Shown: piece by piece, positions 14,470-21,169 of the stretch
How the letters are laid out: each line of letters opens with the position of its first letter
Position numbering within the stretch: position 1 is the first letter of the stretch
Virus record (IMG/VR): IMGVR_UViG_3300037189_026290
Span: 1 to 32,470 of that record
DNA: 32,470 bases
Source: a virus
Strand: one strand, 5' to 3'
The notes under the pieces: model-generated
What the model was told of the DNA's origin: nothing
The model's input: only the letters and a program-made list of their open reading frames with translations
Database searches by the model: none
Made by a program: the position numbers and the translations under genes

Positions 14470-14667
14470 ATGAGCACCGAAGACAGAACCTTCTACATCA
14501 AGCTGCCGAGTACCCTCGCGGCCCGTTCTGAGGCTCTCAAGGAGCGGACGGGCATCAGCGAGGCCGCAATTCTTCGCCAAGCGATCACCGCAGGACTTGG
14601 CAAGGTGGAAGAGGCCATCGATCTCCTCCACGAAGACATGGACCCCGCCGATCAAGCCGTTTCCTGA
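14470..14667 (+). CDS. Ribbon-helix-helix regulator, rightward
   Basis: The 65-residue protein has strand TFYIKLP, helix STLAARSEALKERTG and helix SEAAILRQAITAGLGKVEEA, again the RHH layout. It is homologous in its second helix to the leftward RHH protein encoded across the intergenic region. The in-frame TTG upstream (14458) is less likely than ATG 14470. The leader (AGCCAAAACACTACTTGCC) is A/C-rich with no Shine-Dalgarno site. It may antagonise the leftward regulator, as Cro antagonises CI in lambda, or act on the excisionase gene two bases downstream. Confidence 0.8.
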   Translation: MSTEDRTFYIKLPSTLAARSEALKERTGISEAAILRQAITAGLGKVEEAIDLLHEDMDPADQAVS

Positions 14668-14669
14668 CT

Positions 14670-14984
14670 ATGGTTTCCTTAGTTCAAATCGACCCCGATC
14701 GTCTCGCTTTTCCCAAAGACTTGGCCGATCACCTCGGCCTCTCGCTCCGCGAGATGAGCCGCCTCAAGGCAATCGGGTGTCCTTTTTACGGCCGGAAGAC
14801 GACCCTGCGCTGGGTGCGCGCTTTCCTCGCATCCCAATCGGGGGCAAGAGCACTCGTTCCCGCGCGCTCTGTGCGTCGTTCGTCCCGAGTCGCGTGTAAA
14901 TCCGATGGACCATCCTCGTCGAGTGATTCACAAGGCGCATCGCCTGCACTTCGGAAAGCCCTGCCTGGTGGCAGCGCGAAATAA
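14670..14984 (+). CDS. Excisionase-like winged helix protein
   Basis: The first 55 residues (PKDLADHLGLSLREMSRLKA, then GCPFYGRKTTLRWVRAFL) form a short helix-turn-helix followed by a wing-like G-x-K-x-T-xx-W segment, as in MerR/Xis-like excisionases and phage terminase-type DNA-recognition domains. It follows the rightward RHH gene by two bases. From 14764 on it overlaps the 3' end of the integrase gene on the other strand by 221 bp, and this part (rich in Ser and Ala) is likely constrained by the integrase. It would bias recombination toward excision. Alternative: a transcription regulator. Confidence 0.66.
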   Translation: MVSLVQIDPDRLAFPKDLADHLGLSLREMSRLKAIGCPFYGRKTTLRWVRAFLASQSGARALVPARSVRRSSRVACKSDGPSSSSDSQGASPALRKALPGGSAK

Positions 14985-15855
14985 AGGAGACCCGGCAACA
15001 ATGACTCGTGGCACCTCTGGCAACCTTTCGCAGGATGGAGTTGAAGGCCTTGTTGGTCTCAACCTTGTCGACCGGCATGGTATGACCGTCGTACCAGGTG
15101 GCGTTTTTCAAGACCGCGGCCAAGTCGTCGCTCAGGGGAGCCGTGAACCATTTTCTTGGGTCGGTCGCGTCCCGTTTGGAGTCTTCGAGGAGAAGGGTTT
15201 TGCGGGTGTAGTCGACCCGATCCTTGGCAATCCTGGCTTCATAGAAACGGCAGCCGGTTTGAATCAGGATCTCGAAGACGGTTCCCATCCATGGCTCGGC
15301 TTTCTTAAAGAGAAGGCGAGCCTTTTTGATGTGGTCGTCGGAAAGCGCTGGTTTTTCCTTGGCGGCCGCAAGCGGAATTCTTGCCAGTGCAATGACATTT
15401 CGGTCGAGAAACTCCCTGCGCATGGCCTCCTGGAGGATGAAGGAGAGGTGTTTGACCTCAAGGCGGGCGGTGTTGTGCGCGATCCCCTGTCCTTTTCGCC
15501 ATGCCATGTATGCCTCAGCGTGGTCGTAACTGATTTCTCGCGGGTGTCGGATCCCTTTTTCGAGGAGAAAGGCATGCAGGGTCTCCCAGACTTTCATGTA
15601 GCGCCAGGAGCTCGACTCGCGCCTGTAGTGACTGCGTGTGAATTCGGGCACCCAGGAGGCGAGATTCTCGCCCATGTCCGGTCTGGTCTCGGCTTCGATC
15701 GCGGAGCGGCGAGTAGCCTCCTTTCGGGCCTTCAGGGTCTGCTTCGCATCGTCGTGTCGGAGCTTCAGGTTCTCCTCGAGCCAGCGCTTGGTCTCCGGAT
15801 CACGATAACGGAGATACCAAAAGGGACTCCGGGCGGTTTTGCGCAAGTAGGCCAT
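14764..15855 (-). CDS. int: Tyrosine recombinase integrase
   Basis: With the ATG at 15855 the protein is 363 residues. The N-terminal region (AYLRKTARSPFWYLRYRDPE) resembles arm-binding domains of phage integrases. A SAM-like core-binding domain lies at about 65-160. The catalytic residues are in order: Arg203 in TGCRFYEA, His285 and Arg288 in SHCCR, His311 in VNHST, and the nucleophile Tyr320 in HRIYTRLG. The ORF is open upstream to 15951 but the longer N-terminus lacks sense. It integrates the phage into the host chromosome at an attachment site not identified here. Its last 221 bp are antisense to the excisionase-like gene. A CCGCC/GGCGG hairpin (15898-15913) lies in its leader. Confidence 0.93.
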   Translation of the reverse strand: MAYLRKTARSPFWYLRYRDPETKRWLEENLKLRHDDAKQTLKARKEATRRSAIEAETRPDMGENLASWVPEFTRSHYRRESSSWRYMKVWETLHAFLLEKGIRHPREISYDHAEAYMAWRKGQGIAHNTARLEVKHLSFILQEAMRREFLDRNVIALARIPLAAAKEKPALSDDHIKKARLLFKKAEPWMGTVFEILIQTGCRFYEARIAKDRVDYTRKTLLLEDSKRDATDPRKWFTAPLSDDLAAVLKNATWYDGHTMPVDKVETNKAFNSILRKVARGATSHCCRVSFISRCHQAGLSEVQAMRLVNHSTRMVHRIYTRLGTNDAQSARERVLLPPIGMRGKRAPSAGSSSGRKKDTRLP

Positions 15856-16095
15856 GACCAAGAGTTCCCCATCCTTCCCCACGAAGGAAGCATTTTTCCG
15901 CCGTTTTTGGCGGGATAACAGAGAAAATCCACCACCAAACACCGTCTGCAATATGTTACCGTTACACCACAGGGCAGTAAATTACAGAGTAATCAAGGGA
16001 CTGTTCCCTAAGGGTTCCCCATTTTTTGGGGAAAGGTCCGTTGATCACGCCGGGAATTGTGCAGTTTTTACACCTCGGATGCAAGGAGGCTTGTC
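15856..16095. promoter_or_regulatory. Divergent integrase/early control region, possible attP
   Basis: These 240 bp separate the leftward integrase and the rightward early operon. They contain GTTACCGTTAC (about 15956), TTACAGAGTAA (about 15983), CCCTAAGGG (about 16005), and a hairpin TTCCCC-ATTTTTT-GGGGAA (16015-16033). The early gene at 16096 has a good AAGGAGG site (16083-16089). No convincing -35/-10 pair was found. Repeats of this sort next to int may be arm-type integrase sites or operators; the attP core cannot be located without the host sequence. Confidence 0.5.
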
Positions 16096-16209
16096 ATGAG
16101 CTTCTGGTCCTTTCTTTTCGTGGTGCTCCTCTTGGTCTTGACGATTGGCTTCCGTGAGGGAGTTGAAATCGTGGAGCGTGTCTTGACCTGGCTGGGAGGT
16201 CGGCGATGA
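16096..16209 (+). CDS. Small single-pass membrane protein
   Basis: This 37-residue ORF starts at an ATG eight bases after AAGGAGG and begins FWSFLFVVLLLVLTIGFREG, one clear transmembrane helix, followed by a charged amphipathic end. Its stop overlaps the next ATG (ATGA). It opens the rightward early operon. The coupling and strong ribosome site support it as a real gene. Small membrane proteins expressed early often affect host physiology or block superinfection, but there is no specific evidence here. Confidence 0.68.
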   Translation: MSFWSFLFVVLLLVLTIGFREGVEIVERVLTWLGGRR

Positions 16210-16373
16210 GTACCGATCCCTGCCTGGATGCCGCGCTGGCTTCCCTTCGGCCTTCGTTCTTTCGGCGTGCTTGGAACTGGTACAAGCGCGTTACCGGCTA
16301 CGACATGCATGTGCTGCAGGCCCGGACTGGGCTGCGGATTCGGAGCACTTACCGCCCGGAGGTGAAGCCATGA
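16206..16373 (+). CDS. Small early protein, unknown
   Basis: The 55-residue basic protein (FFRRAWNWYKRVTGYDMHVL, then RSTYRPEVKP) has no known motif. GGGAGGT lies just upstream of ATG 16206, which overlaps the previous stop. Its own end carries the GGAGGTG ribosome site of the next gene. It is probably a nucleic-acid-binding or host-takeover peptide, but this is a guess from charge only. Confidence 0.62.
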   Translation: MSTDPCLDAALASLRPSFFRRAWNWYKRVTGYDMHVLQARTGLRIRSTYRPEVKP

Positions 16374-16618
16374 GTCCCTGCTGCTCAATCTGCGACGAGG
16401 AGACGGGTTTCCTCACCTGCCCTCATGTGGGGCCGGTCTGCTTCGAGTGCTGGGGGTCGGGCATTCACGAGACGATGGTTCGGAAGGCCACCTGCTGGAA
16501 GGACTTCATGAATCTCGTCCTCGGCGAGGAGCAGCTGGCCATGCTCACCTGCGATTGGACGCACGTTTTCAAGAAATACGGGATCATCCCGTGCCGGAAG
16601 GTGGAGGTGGCGTCATGA
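16370..16618 (+). CDS. Cys-rich early protein (zinc-finger-like)
   Basis: The 82-residue protein has cysteines at 4, 5, 8, 17, 24 and 27 (CCSICDE ... FLTCPHV ... CFECW), a treble-clef or ribbon-like cluster, plus C42, C61 and C75. The second half is helical (KDFMNLVLGEEQLAMLTCDW). CGGAGGTG precedes ATG 16370, which overlaps the upstream stop. The gene end encodes KVEVAS, which carries the next ribosome site. It may bind zinc and nucleic acid or protein. No named family is recognised. Confidence 0.66.
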   Translation: MSPCCSICDEETGFLTCPHVGPVCFECWGSGIHETMVRKATCWKDFMNLVLGEEQLAMLTCDWTHVFKKYGIIPCRKVEVAS

Positions 16619-16785
16619 GCTCGCCCTCTTTCAAAGAGAAGCTGGCCCGCCTGATGCGGGAGACCGGAAAGAGCTATCAGGAGTGCTGCCGGATCCTCGG
16701 TCGTCGTGGCGCCATGGCGCGGGCGCGTCGGCTCTATGAGTTCTACAGCGAGAGGAGCAAACAGGAGGCCCGAGGGCTACGATGA
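16615..16785 (+). CDS. Small HTH-like protein
   Basis: The 56-residue basic protein contains GKSYQECCRILGRRGAMARA, compatible with a short helix-turn-helix, followed by an Arg-rich helix (RRLYEFYSERSK). It starts at ATG 16615 after GGAGGTG, overlapping the previous stop. It could bind DNA in early gene control. The assignment is weak because such short HTH patterns arise by chance. Confidence 0.6.
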   Translation: MSSPSFKEKLARLMRETGKSYQECCRILGRRGAMARARRLYEFYSERSKQEARGLR

Positions 16786-17099
16786 TGCGGCAAGTCACTA
16801 TCGACGACGCCCTGATCGGGCTCTTGCATGCCGTCATTCTTCAGGCGGTCGAGGATTACCGAGGCCTGCAGGCTCGAGGGGTCTTTCTGAAGGGAGAGGT
16901 CAACGAGGGGTTTTTTTCACGGTATCGCGCGGGCCGCGCCGGATACCGGAGGCCCATGAATTTCCAGCGCGAGTCCGAGATCACGGAGCTTCTGCACTTT
17001 TTTAATGATTGGCCGCTTGAGCTGTTGGGGGATCTCACAGGACTCCCTGCTTGTCGTGTGCGCCGGTCCCTAGGAATCAAGAAGGAGGTGGGGCGATGA
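16782..17099 (+). CDS. Early protein, unknown
   Basis: The 105-residue protein has a helical N-terminal half (ALIGLLHAVILQAVEDYRGL) and an Arg-rich middle (SRYRAGRAGYRRPMNF). The end (LLGDLTGLPACRVRRSLGIK) resembles a recognition helix. It has overlapping stop-start junctions with both neighbours, and GGAGGTGGGG at its end serves the next gene. No family is recognised. A DNA-binding role is possible from the C-terminal pattern. Confidence 0.66.
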   Translation: MMRQVTIDDALIGLLHAVILQAVEDYRGLQARGVFLKGEVNEGFFSRYRAGRAGYRRPMNFQRESEITELLHFFNDWPLELLGDLTGLPACRVRRSLGIKKEVGR

Positions 17100-17587
17100 G
17101 CGATCACGAGGAGAAAATCACCGAGACGCTCCGGGTCGCCTGGAGTCGTGAGCAGGCCGCCGGTCGTGATCCGGTCTACACCCGCACGCCGCTGGACGAG
17201 ATGGTGGCACGCGAGGAGGGGGAGCATTTCGAGGAGCACGAGGTGCGTCTGGAGGCTTTCCGTCGCCTGCTATCGCTTTTCTTTGCCGACGGGCCGCATC
17301 CCGGGGATGTCATGCGCCGGGTCTATGCCGTGGCCAAGGCGCTCCGTCCCGAGCTGATCCTTAACATGTCGTGCAAGGAGATCGGCGGGATGTTCGGTGA
17401 GACCAAGGCCGCCGTCAGCTACCGCATCAAGCAGCTGGTCAACCGTCCCATCGCCGCCCTCTCGGGCCACAGCGCCCAGCTCCCCTGGCAGAAATCTTCC
17501 TCGGCCTGCGCCAAATACGCCGCGCGGGCCAAGGGCAATCAGAACCGCCGAAACCACAAACCCAAGAAAAAACCCGTCACATCATGA
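17096..17587 (+). CDS. HTH protein, sigma-factor-like or early regulator
   Basis: The 163-residue protein has an acidic N-terminal half and a clear helix-turn-helix at about residues 91-116 (MSCKEIGGMFGETKAAVSYR). The pattern 'SCKEIGxxxGxTKAAVSYRxK' resembles regions of sigma-70-like and phage late-control proteins that read DNA. The C-terminal 45 residues are basic (Asn/Arg/Lys-rich), probably unstructured. It lies before the ParB-like gene, overlapping it by four bases. A role as an early activator, perhaps of late genes, is an inference from the HTH and location. Confidence 0.7.
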   Translation: MSDHEEKITETLRVAWSREQAAGRDPVYTRTPLDEMVAREEGEHFEEHEVRLEAFRRLLSLFFADGPHPGDVMRRVYAVAKALRPELILNMSCKEIGGMFGETKAAVSYRIKQLVNRPIAALSGHSAQLPWQKSSSACAKYAARAKGNQNRRNHKPKKKPVTS

Positions 17588-19344
17588 GCAGTCACCCTGA
17601 GTTCCGCTTCGTCGCGATCGATCGCATCGCCAAGTCCCCGACCAATCCCCGCAAGGTTTTTCCGCCGGAATACATCACCGAACTGGCCTCCTCCATCAGC
17701 CTCAAGGGGATCATCTCCCCGCTGCTGGTCCGATCGACCGATGATCTGCCCGCTCCGGTGGGCCATGAGTATGAGCTGATCGCCGGGGAGTGCCGTCTCC
17801 GTGCCGCGGAGCAGGCCGGTCTCTCCGAGGTGCCCGTCCTGGTGCGCGATGATCTCTCGGCCAATGACGTGCTCGAGCTGCAGCTCATCGAGAATCTCCA
17901 GCGCCGCGAGCTCGATGTCCTCGAGGAGGCCGAGTCGTATGCCGCCCTGCTCGAGCTGGAGGATGCCGGGGTGAAGCGTCACACGGCCGAGTCGCTGGCC
18001 GCCGCGATCTCCAAGAGCACGCACTATATCCGCGAGCGGCTCAATCTCATGAAGCTCTCGGGCAAGGCCAAGGAGGCGATCCGCGCGGGGGAGCTGACCT
18101 TCTCGGTGGCCCGCCTCATCGCCACGATTCCCTCGCCCTCGCTAAGGGACCAGGCTCTCGATGAGGTGCTCCATCCGACCTATGAGGAGGAGCCGCTGAG
18201 CTCCCGCAAGGCCGCCGCCTGGATCCGCGAGCACTTCATGGTCGAGATCAAGAACGCCCCCTTCGACAAGGAGTCCGAGGAGCTGCTGCCGGTCGAGTAT
18301 GACGCCATGGGTCAGCGCGTGAAGGGTGGCGCCTGTGCCACCTGCCCCTGGCTCTCGGGGAATCTGCGTCCCGAGGTCCATGGGGAGGAGCATCCCGGCT
18401 CGGGGAATCCCGATCTCTGCATGCACCCCGGCTGCTACAGCGAAAAGCTCGAGGCCAGCTGGCAGGAGTCCCGTGCCGAGGCCCTGAAGGCCGGAAAGCG
18501 CGTCCTCTCCGAAAAGGAAGCCGAGTCGGAGATCAATCCCTATTACGCCGGGCTCGTCTGGAACTCCAAGTATGTCGCCCTCGGGGACAAGGTGCCCGCC
18601 GGAGAGCTGGCTGATCCGAGCGGCAAGCCGCCGACCTGGAAGAAGCTCCTCGCCAAGGTCTCGGTGAAGCCGGAGGTCTGCGTCCTGCGGGACAAGAGCC
18701 ATCGCCCGCTCGAGGTCGTGCTCAAGCGCGAGGCGGTCGCCGCCATCAAGCTCGAAGCCGAGAAAAGTGGCGAGGCCTCCCCACTGCGCGGCCGTGGTCA
18801 GAACCATCCCGAGGAAAAGCAGTCGAAGGAGATGAAGGATCAGGCCCGGGCCGCCGAGAAGCTCGAGACCAAGATCGCCGTCGAGACGCTCCATGCCGGG
18901 ATCCGCGCCATGGTCGATCTCTTTGCCTCGGAAAAAGCCCCGGAGGATTCCGTCCTCTGGCCCCGTCTACTGGATGCGGTCATGACTTATGGAATCACCG
19001 ATCTGATCGCCGATTACCTCGGGGTCTGGGATGCCGGTGCCGATCAGGATGCGGCGATCCGCGAGAAGCTGATGGGCTATCCCGTGGGGCAGGCCCGCGC
19101 TGCGCTGGCCCCCTATGTCCTGCTGATCCCGACGCTCGACCATGGGTGTGACTACCAGCTGAGGCAAGGAAATGTCCCAGGGGAGATTGTGGAGCTGCTG
19201 GGTCGCTTCGGCATCGATCTGGTCGCTATCAAAAAGACTGTTGAGGAGGCTCATGCCGAGGAGGCCAAGGAGCTGAAGAAGGCCGCCAAGGCCGCCCGCA
19301 AGCAACAGGCCGCCCAGGAGGAAGAGGAGGCCGCTGCTGTCTAA
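17584..19344 (+). CDS. ParB-like protein with added Cys domain
   Basis: This 586-residue protein has the ParB/Spo0J N-terminal fold. SPTNPRK is at about 18-24, followed by ELIAGECRLRAAEQAG at 64-79, which is the CTP-binding region (usually GERRxRA; here Cys70 replaces Arg). IENLQRRELDVLEEAESYA is at 102-120 and a KorB-like helix-turn-helix at about 134-158. Residues 251, 254, 279 and 284 are cysteines (CATC ... CMHPGC), a likely metal site. The C-terminal half is helical and charged, ending Ala/Glu/Lys-rich. No ParA gene is present, so its work may be transcription, genome organisation or origin control rather than partition. It could bind the phage origin repeats. Confidence 0.85.
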   Translation: MSSHPEFRFVAIDRIAKSPTNPRKVFPPEYITELASSISLKGIISPLLVRSTDDLPAPVGHEYELIAGECRLRAAEQAGLSEVPVLVRDDLSANDVLELQLIENLQRRELDVLEEAESYAALLELEDAGVKRHTAESLAAAISKSTHYIRERLNLMKLSGKAKEAIRAGELTFSVARLIATIPSPSLRDQALDEVLHPTYEEEPLSSRKAAAWIREHFMVEIKNAPFDKESEELLPVEYDAMGQRVKGGACATCPWLSGNLRPEVHGEEHPGSGNPDLCMHPGCYSEKLEASWQESRAEALKAGKRVLSEKEAESEINPYYAGLVWNSKYVALGDKVPAGELADPSGKPPTWKKLLAKVSVKPEVCVLRDKSHRPLEVVLKREAVAAIKLEAEKSGEASPLRGRGQNHPEEKQSKEMKDQARAAEKLETKIAVETLHAGIRAMVDLFASEKAPEDSVLWPRLLDAVMTYGITDLIADYLGVWDAGADQDAAIREKLMGYPVGQARAALAPYVLLIPTLDHGCDYQLRQGNVPGEIVELLGRFGIDLVAIKKTVEEAHAEEAKELKKAAKAARKQQAAQEEEEAAAV

Positions 19345-19347
19345 AAA

Positions 19348-19412
19348 CTTTCCCGGAAATTAACCATCCCCTGGGGGGGGAGGAAGCCGCGCGGCCCGGT
19401 CATCCGGGAAAG
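19348..19412 (+). other. Structured leader: long inverted repeat
   Basis: CTTTCCCGG (19348-19356) and CCGGGAAAG (19404-19412) form a perfect 9-bp inverted repeat with a 47-base loop. The loop holds GCCGCGCGGC (19386-19395) and a run of eight G. It lies between the ParB-like stop and the next ATG, which follows an A/C-rich stretch. No U-tract follows, so it is not a standard terminator; it may be a translational control structure or a protein site. Confidence 0.55.
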
Positions 19413-19438
19413 GCCGCACAACTCCAAAAACACTACCC

Positions 19439-19804
19439 ATGAGCACACCCGAAGAAATCCTAACCGCCACGAAATCCGAGATCGTTTCCCTGATCGATAA
19501 GCTGCCGATCGAGAAATTGCAGCCGCTTCGTGATTACTTACAGCAGGAAGCGAAGAAATTAGAACCTGCCATCATGGAGGCGGAAAGCCGCCTCAAAACG
19601 ATCGCCAAGCATCTCTGGACCTGCATTCAGACGGGAGAGCATGCCGTCGTCACCGATGTCCACAACTTCCTCGTGGCCCGCGGAAAGATCGTGCCGTTCA
19701 CGCCTCCTGCCCCTGTTCCATCCCAGGCGCCTGAGACTGTGCAAGACGCCCCTGCTGCCCAGCAGGATGCCACCGCCGCTCCTGCGCCGACCGTGCAGGC
19801 CTGA
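19439..19804 (+). CDS. Early protein with helical body and Pro/Ala tail
   Basis: The 121-residue protein starts with a helical region (EIVSLIDKLPIEKLQPLRDY, then a second helix with EPAIMEAESRLKTIAKHLW) and ends in an unstructured Pro/Ala/Gln-rich tail (APVPSQAPETVQDAPAAQQ). It has no Shine-Dalgarno site; ATG 19439 follows the A/C-rich leader ACTCCAAAAACACTACCC. I cannot assign a function. It stands apart from the neighbours in having its own structured leader and no overlap with the preceding gene. Confidence 0.72.
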   Translation: MSTPEEILTATKSEIVSLIDKLPIEKLQPLRDYLQQEAKKLEPAIMEAESRLKTIAKHLWTCIQTGEHAVVTDVHNFLVARGKIVPFTPPAPVPSQAPETVQDAPAAQQDATAAPAPTVQA

Positions 19805-19818
19805 TCGCTTCATCCCCG

Positions 19819-19846
19819 GGGGATCCTTTCTGCCGAGAGGATCCCC
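19819..19846 (+). other. Hairpin in the leader of the next gene
   Basis: GGGGATCC (19819-19826) pairs with GGATCCCC (19839-19846). The spacer has 12 bases and no U-tract follows. An A/C-rich stretch (ACAACCAACACACACCCG) then leads to ATG 19867. The order hairpin, A/C stretch, ATG repeats that seen before 19439. Confidence 0.6.
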
Positions 19847-19866
19847 GGACAACCAACACACACCCG

Positions 19867-20115
19867 ATGGGAAATCCTGAAAAAGTCCATGGTCTGCTGA
19901 CCTGGAATCGACGCGAGGCCGAGCTGCACTTCGAGCGCTCCAAGGCCGAGCAATACATCCTCCCTTGGCGCGAAGTCGCCGGGGAGCTGGCCGAGAGTGG
20001 CAGTGCGCTGGTCAATGAGCTCAGAGATGGCCGTCGCCCCTGTCCTCTTGTGCTGAGTCTCTTCCTCGAGGCCTGCACGAGCTACGACCGCATCAAGCGG
20101 AAGGAGGTGGCGTGA
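19867..20115 (+). CDS. Early protein, unknown
   Basis: The 82-residue helical protein (LLTWNRREAELHFERSKAEQ, then RPCPLVLSLFLEACTSYDRI) is not recognised. Its C-terminal KRKEVA is encoded by the AAGGAGGTGGCG that serves the next gene, and its stop overlaps that ATG. No DNA-binding or enzyme motif can be claimed. It starts a run of ten or more coupled genes. Confidence 0.66.
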   Translation: MGNPEKVHGLLTWNRREAELHFERSKAEQYILPWREVAGELAESGSALVNELRDGRRPCPLVLSLFLEACTSYDRIKRKEVA

Positions 20116-20282
20116 TGGGCTTTATCGTTCCGCCACCTCCCGGACATCCGCGCGAGCGCGAGATCTGGGAGGCCATTGTGCGCTTTCAAAAGATCCAGAT
20201 GGGCGTGCTGCTTTTCGCCATCGTTGCCGTTTTTGTGATTGTTCTCCTTTGTGCCGCTGCCAGCGAAGGAGGTGCGAAGTGA
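20115..20282 (+). CDS. Small membrane protein
   Basis: The 55-residue protein has a proline-rich cytoplasmic start (VPPPPGHPRE), a short linker and one transmembrane helix (MGVLLFAIVAVFVIVLLCAA). It ends SEGGAK, in which the GGAGGTG of the next gene is embedded. GGAGGTGGCG lies just upstream of ATG 20115. Function unknown. Confidence 0.7.
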   Translation: MGFIVPPPPGHPREREIWEAIVRFQKIQMGVLLFAIVAVFVIVLLCAAASEGGAK

Positions 20283-20587
20283 GCACTGAGCCTGATCCTC
20301 TCTGGAAGCGTATCTGGAAGAGTTCCGGGATCCGTTGGCTGGGGCCTCGAGGCGACGGGTTTGCCGATGCCATGGAGCGGTTCCAGTATGGATTTGAGTG
20401 CGGGTATTCACTGAGTCGCTCCCGCCTCGTTTCTGCCCTGGCTGAATGGCGTCGGGAATGGGATGAGACGCCGCATCAGCATCTGATCTCGGAAGCATTC
20501 AGGCAGTCGGATCCCGAGGCCTATGCCGAGCAGGTGGCCGATCACCTGCTGGCCAAGCTCCTTTCCAAGGATGGAGGTGCCGCGTGA
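20279..20587 (+). CDS. Early protein, unknown
   Basis: The 102-residue protein starts at GTG 20279 with GGAGGTGCGAA immediately upstream. The protein is helical and Trp-rich (WKRIWKSSGIRWLGPRGDGF), with a charged C-terminal half and a KDGGAA end that carries the next ribosome site. Nothing is recognised. The chain of overlapping stop-start codons supports it as real. Confidence 0.66.
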   Translation: MSTEPDPLWKRIWKSSGIRWLGPRGDGFADAMERFQYGFECGYSLSRSRLVSALAEWRREWDETPHQHLISEAFRQSDPEAYAEQVADHLLAKLLSKDGGAA

Positions 20588-20862
20588 ACCCGTTTGATTT
20601 TCTGCCGCGCGCAGGTCAGTCGATTGAGATCCCGGGGGGAGTGATGTGGTGTGATCGCTGGGAGGTTCGTCAAGGCTATCACCAGGTCTATGACGGACCA
20701 GAATGTATCGCCACGGTCCTGACCGGCAATTTCACAGGAGAGATCACCTTTCGTTTTTTCACGTCGGATTCTTCCGCGCTTGACCCCAAAAGGATTCAGG
20801 TATCCGTGCCGGAGCTTGGGGATGCTCCACAACGCCCATTGCTCGAAGGAGGTGCGTCATGA
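20584..20862 (+). CDS. Early protein, unknown (beta-rich)
   Basis: The 92-residue protein has Trp/Tyr/Phe-rich strands (MWCDRWEVRQGYHQVYDG, then VLTGNFTGEITFRFFT) and may be a small beta-barrel such as an OB or SH3-like fold. It starts at GTG 20584, overlapping the previous stop, and ends EGGAS, again coding for the next ribosome site. No role is assigned. Confidence 0.65.
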   Translation: MNPFDFLPRAGQSIEIPGGVMWCDRWEVRQGYHQVYDGPECIATVLTGNFTGEITFRFFTSDSSALDPKRIQVSVPELGDAPQRPLLEGGAS

Positions 20863-21023
20863 CAAGGGCTGATGTTTCCGTGATCAAGTGTCTGCTCTTT
20901 ATGATCTGGGCGCGTCAGCATGACGGCATCGGTCATTGGGTGCTGCTCTTCATCGGAGTGCTTTTTGCTGTCGAGGCGTTCCTTTTCTCGCTGATCGATG
21001 TTTCCAAGGGAGGGCTGAAGTAA
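20859..21023 (+). CDS. Small membrane protein
   Basis: The 54-residue protein has two hydrophobic stretches (SVIKCLLFMIW near residue 7-17 and WVLLFIGVLFAVEAFLFSLI near 27-46). The end (SKGGLK) carries the next ribosome site GGAGGG. Coupled start and stop and a good GGAGGTG support it. It is one of at least four tiny membrane proteins in the early operon. Confidence 0.68.
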   Translation: MTRADVSVIKCLLFMIWARQHDGIGHWVLLFIGVLFAVEAFLFSLIDVSKGGLK

Positions 21024-21169
21024 TGGGCCCTTTCTTCAACTACATCATCATGGGGCTCTACCTGATCAATTCGGTCTGGTGGGGTGCCCGTGGGAAATGG
21101 GCGGACATGGCCTACTGGCTCTGTGCCGCCGGGATTACCGCCACCGTCACCTGGGAGTATAAGCGATGA
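21023..21169 (+). CDS. Small membrane protein
   Basis: The 48-residue protein has two hydrophobic segments (FNYIIMGLYLINSVWW and MAYWLCAAGITATVTW) separated by a short basic loop. Its ATG shares an A with the previous TAA. It ends in a basic YKR tail overlapping the next ATG. Function unknown. Confidence 0.68.
   Translation: MGPFFNYIIMGLYLINSVWWGARGKWADMAYWLCAAGITATVTWEYKR

Noticed and set aside
15898-15913. Terminator at CCGCC-GTTTTT-GGCGG in the integrase leader
   Set aside because: The T residues lie in the loop or on the wrong side of the stem for either strand.
14905-15918. A 337-residue rightward ORF
   Set aside because: It is antisense to the integrase, which has all catalytic residues on the other strand.
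19819-19846. Rho-independent terminator at the GGATCC hairpin
   Set aside because: No U-tract follows and the next gene belongs to the same operon.
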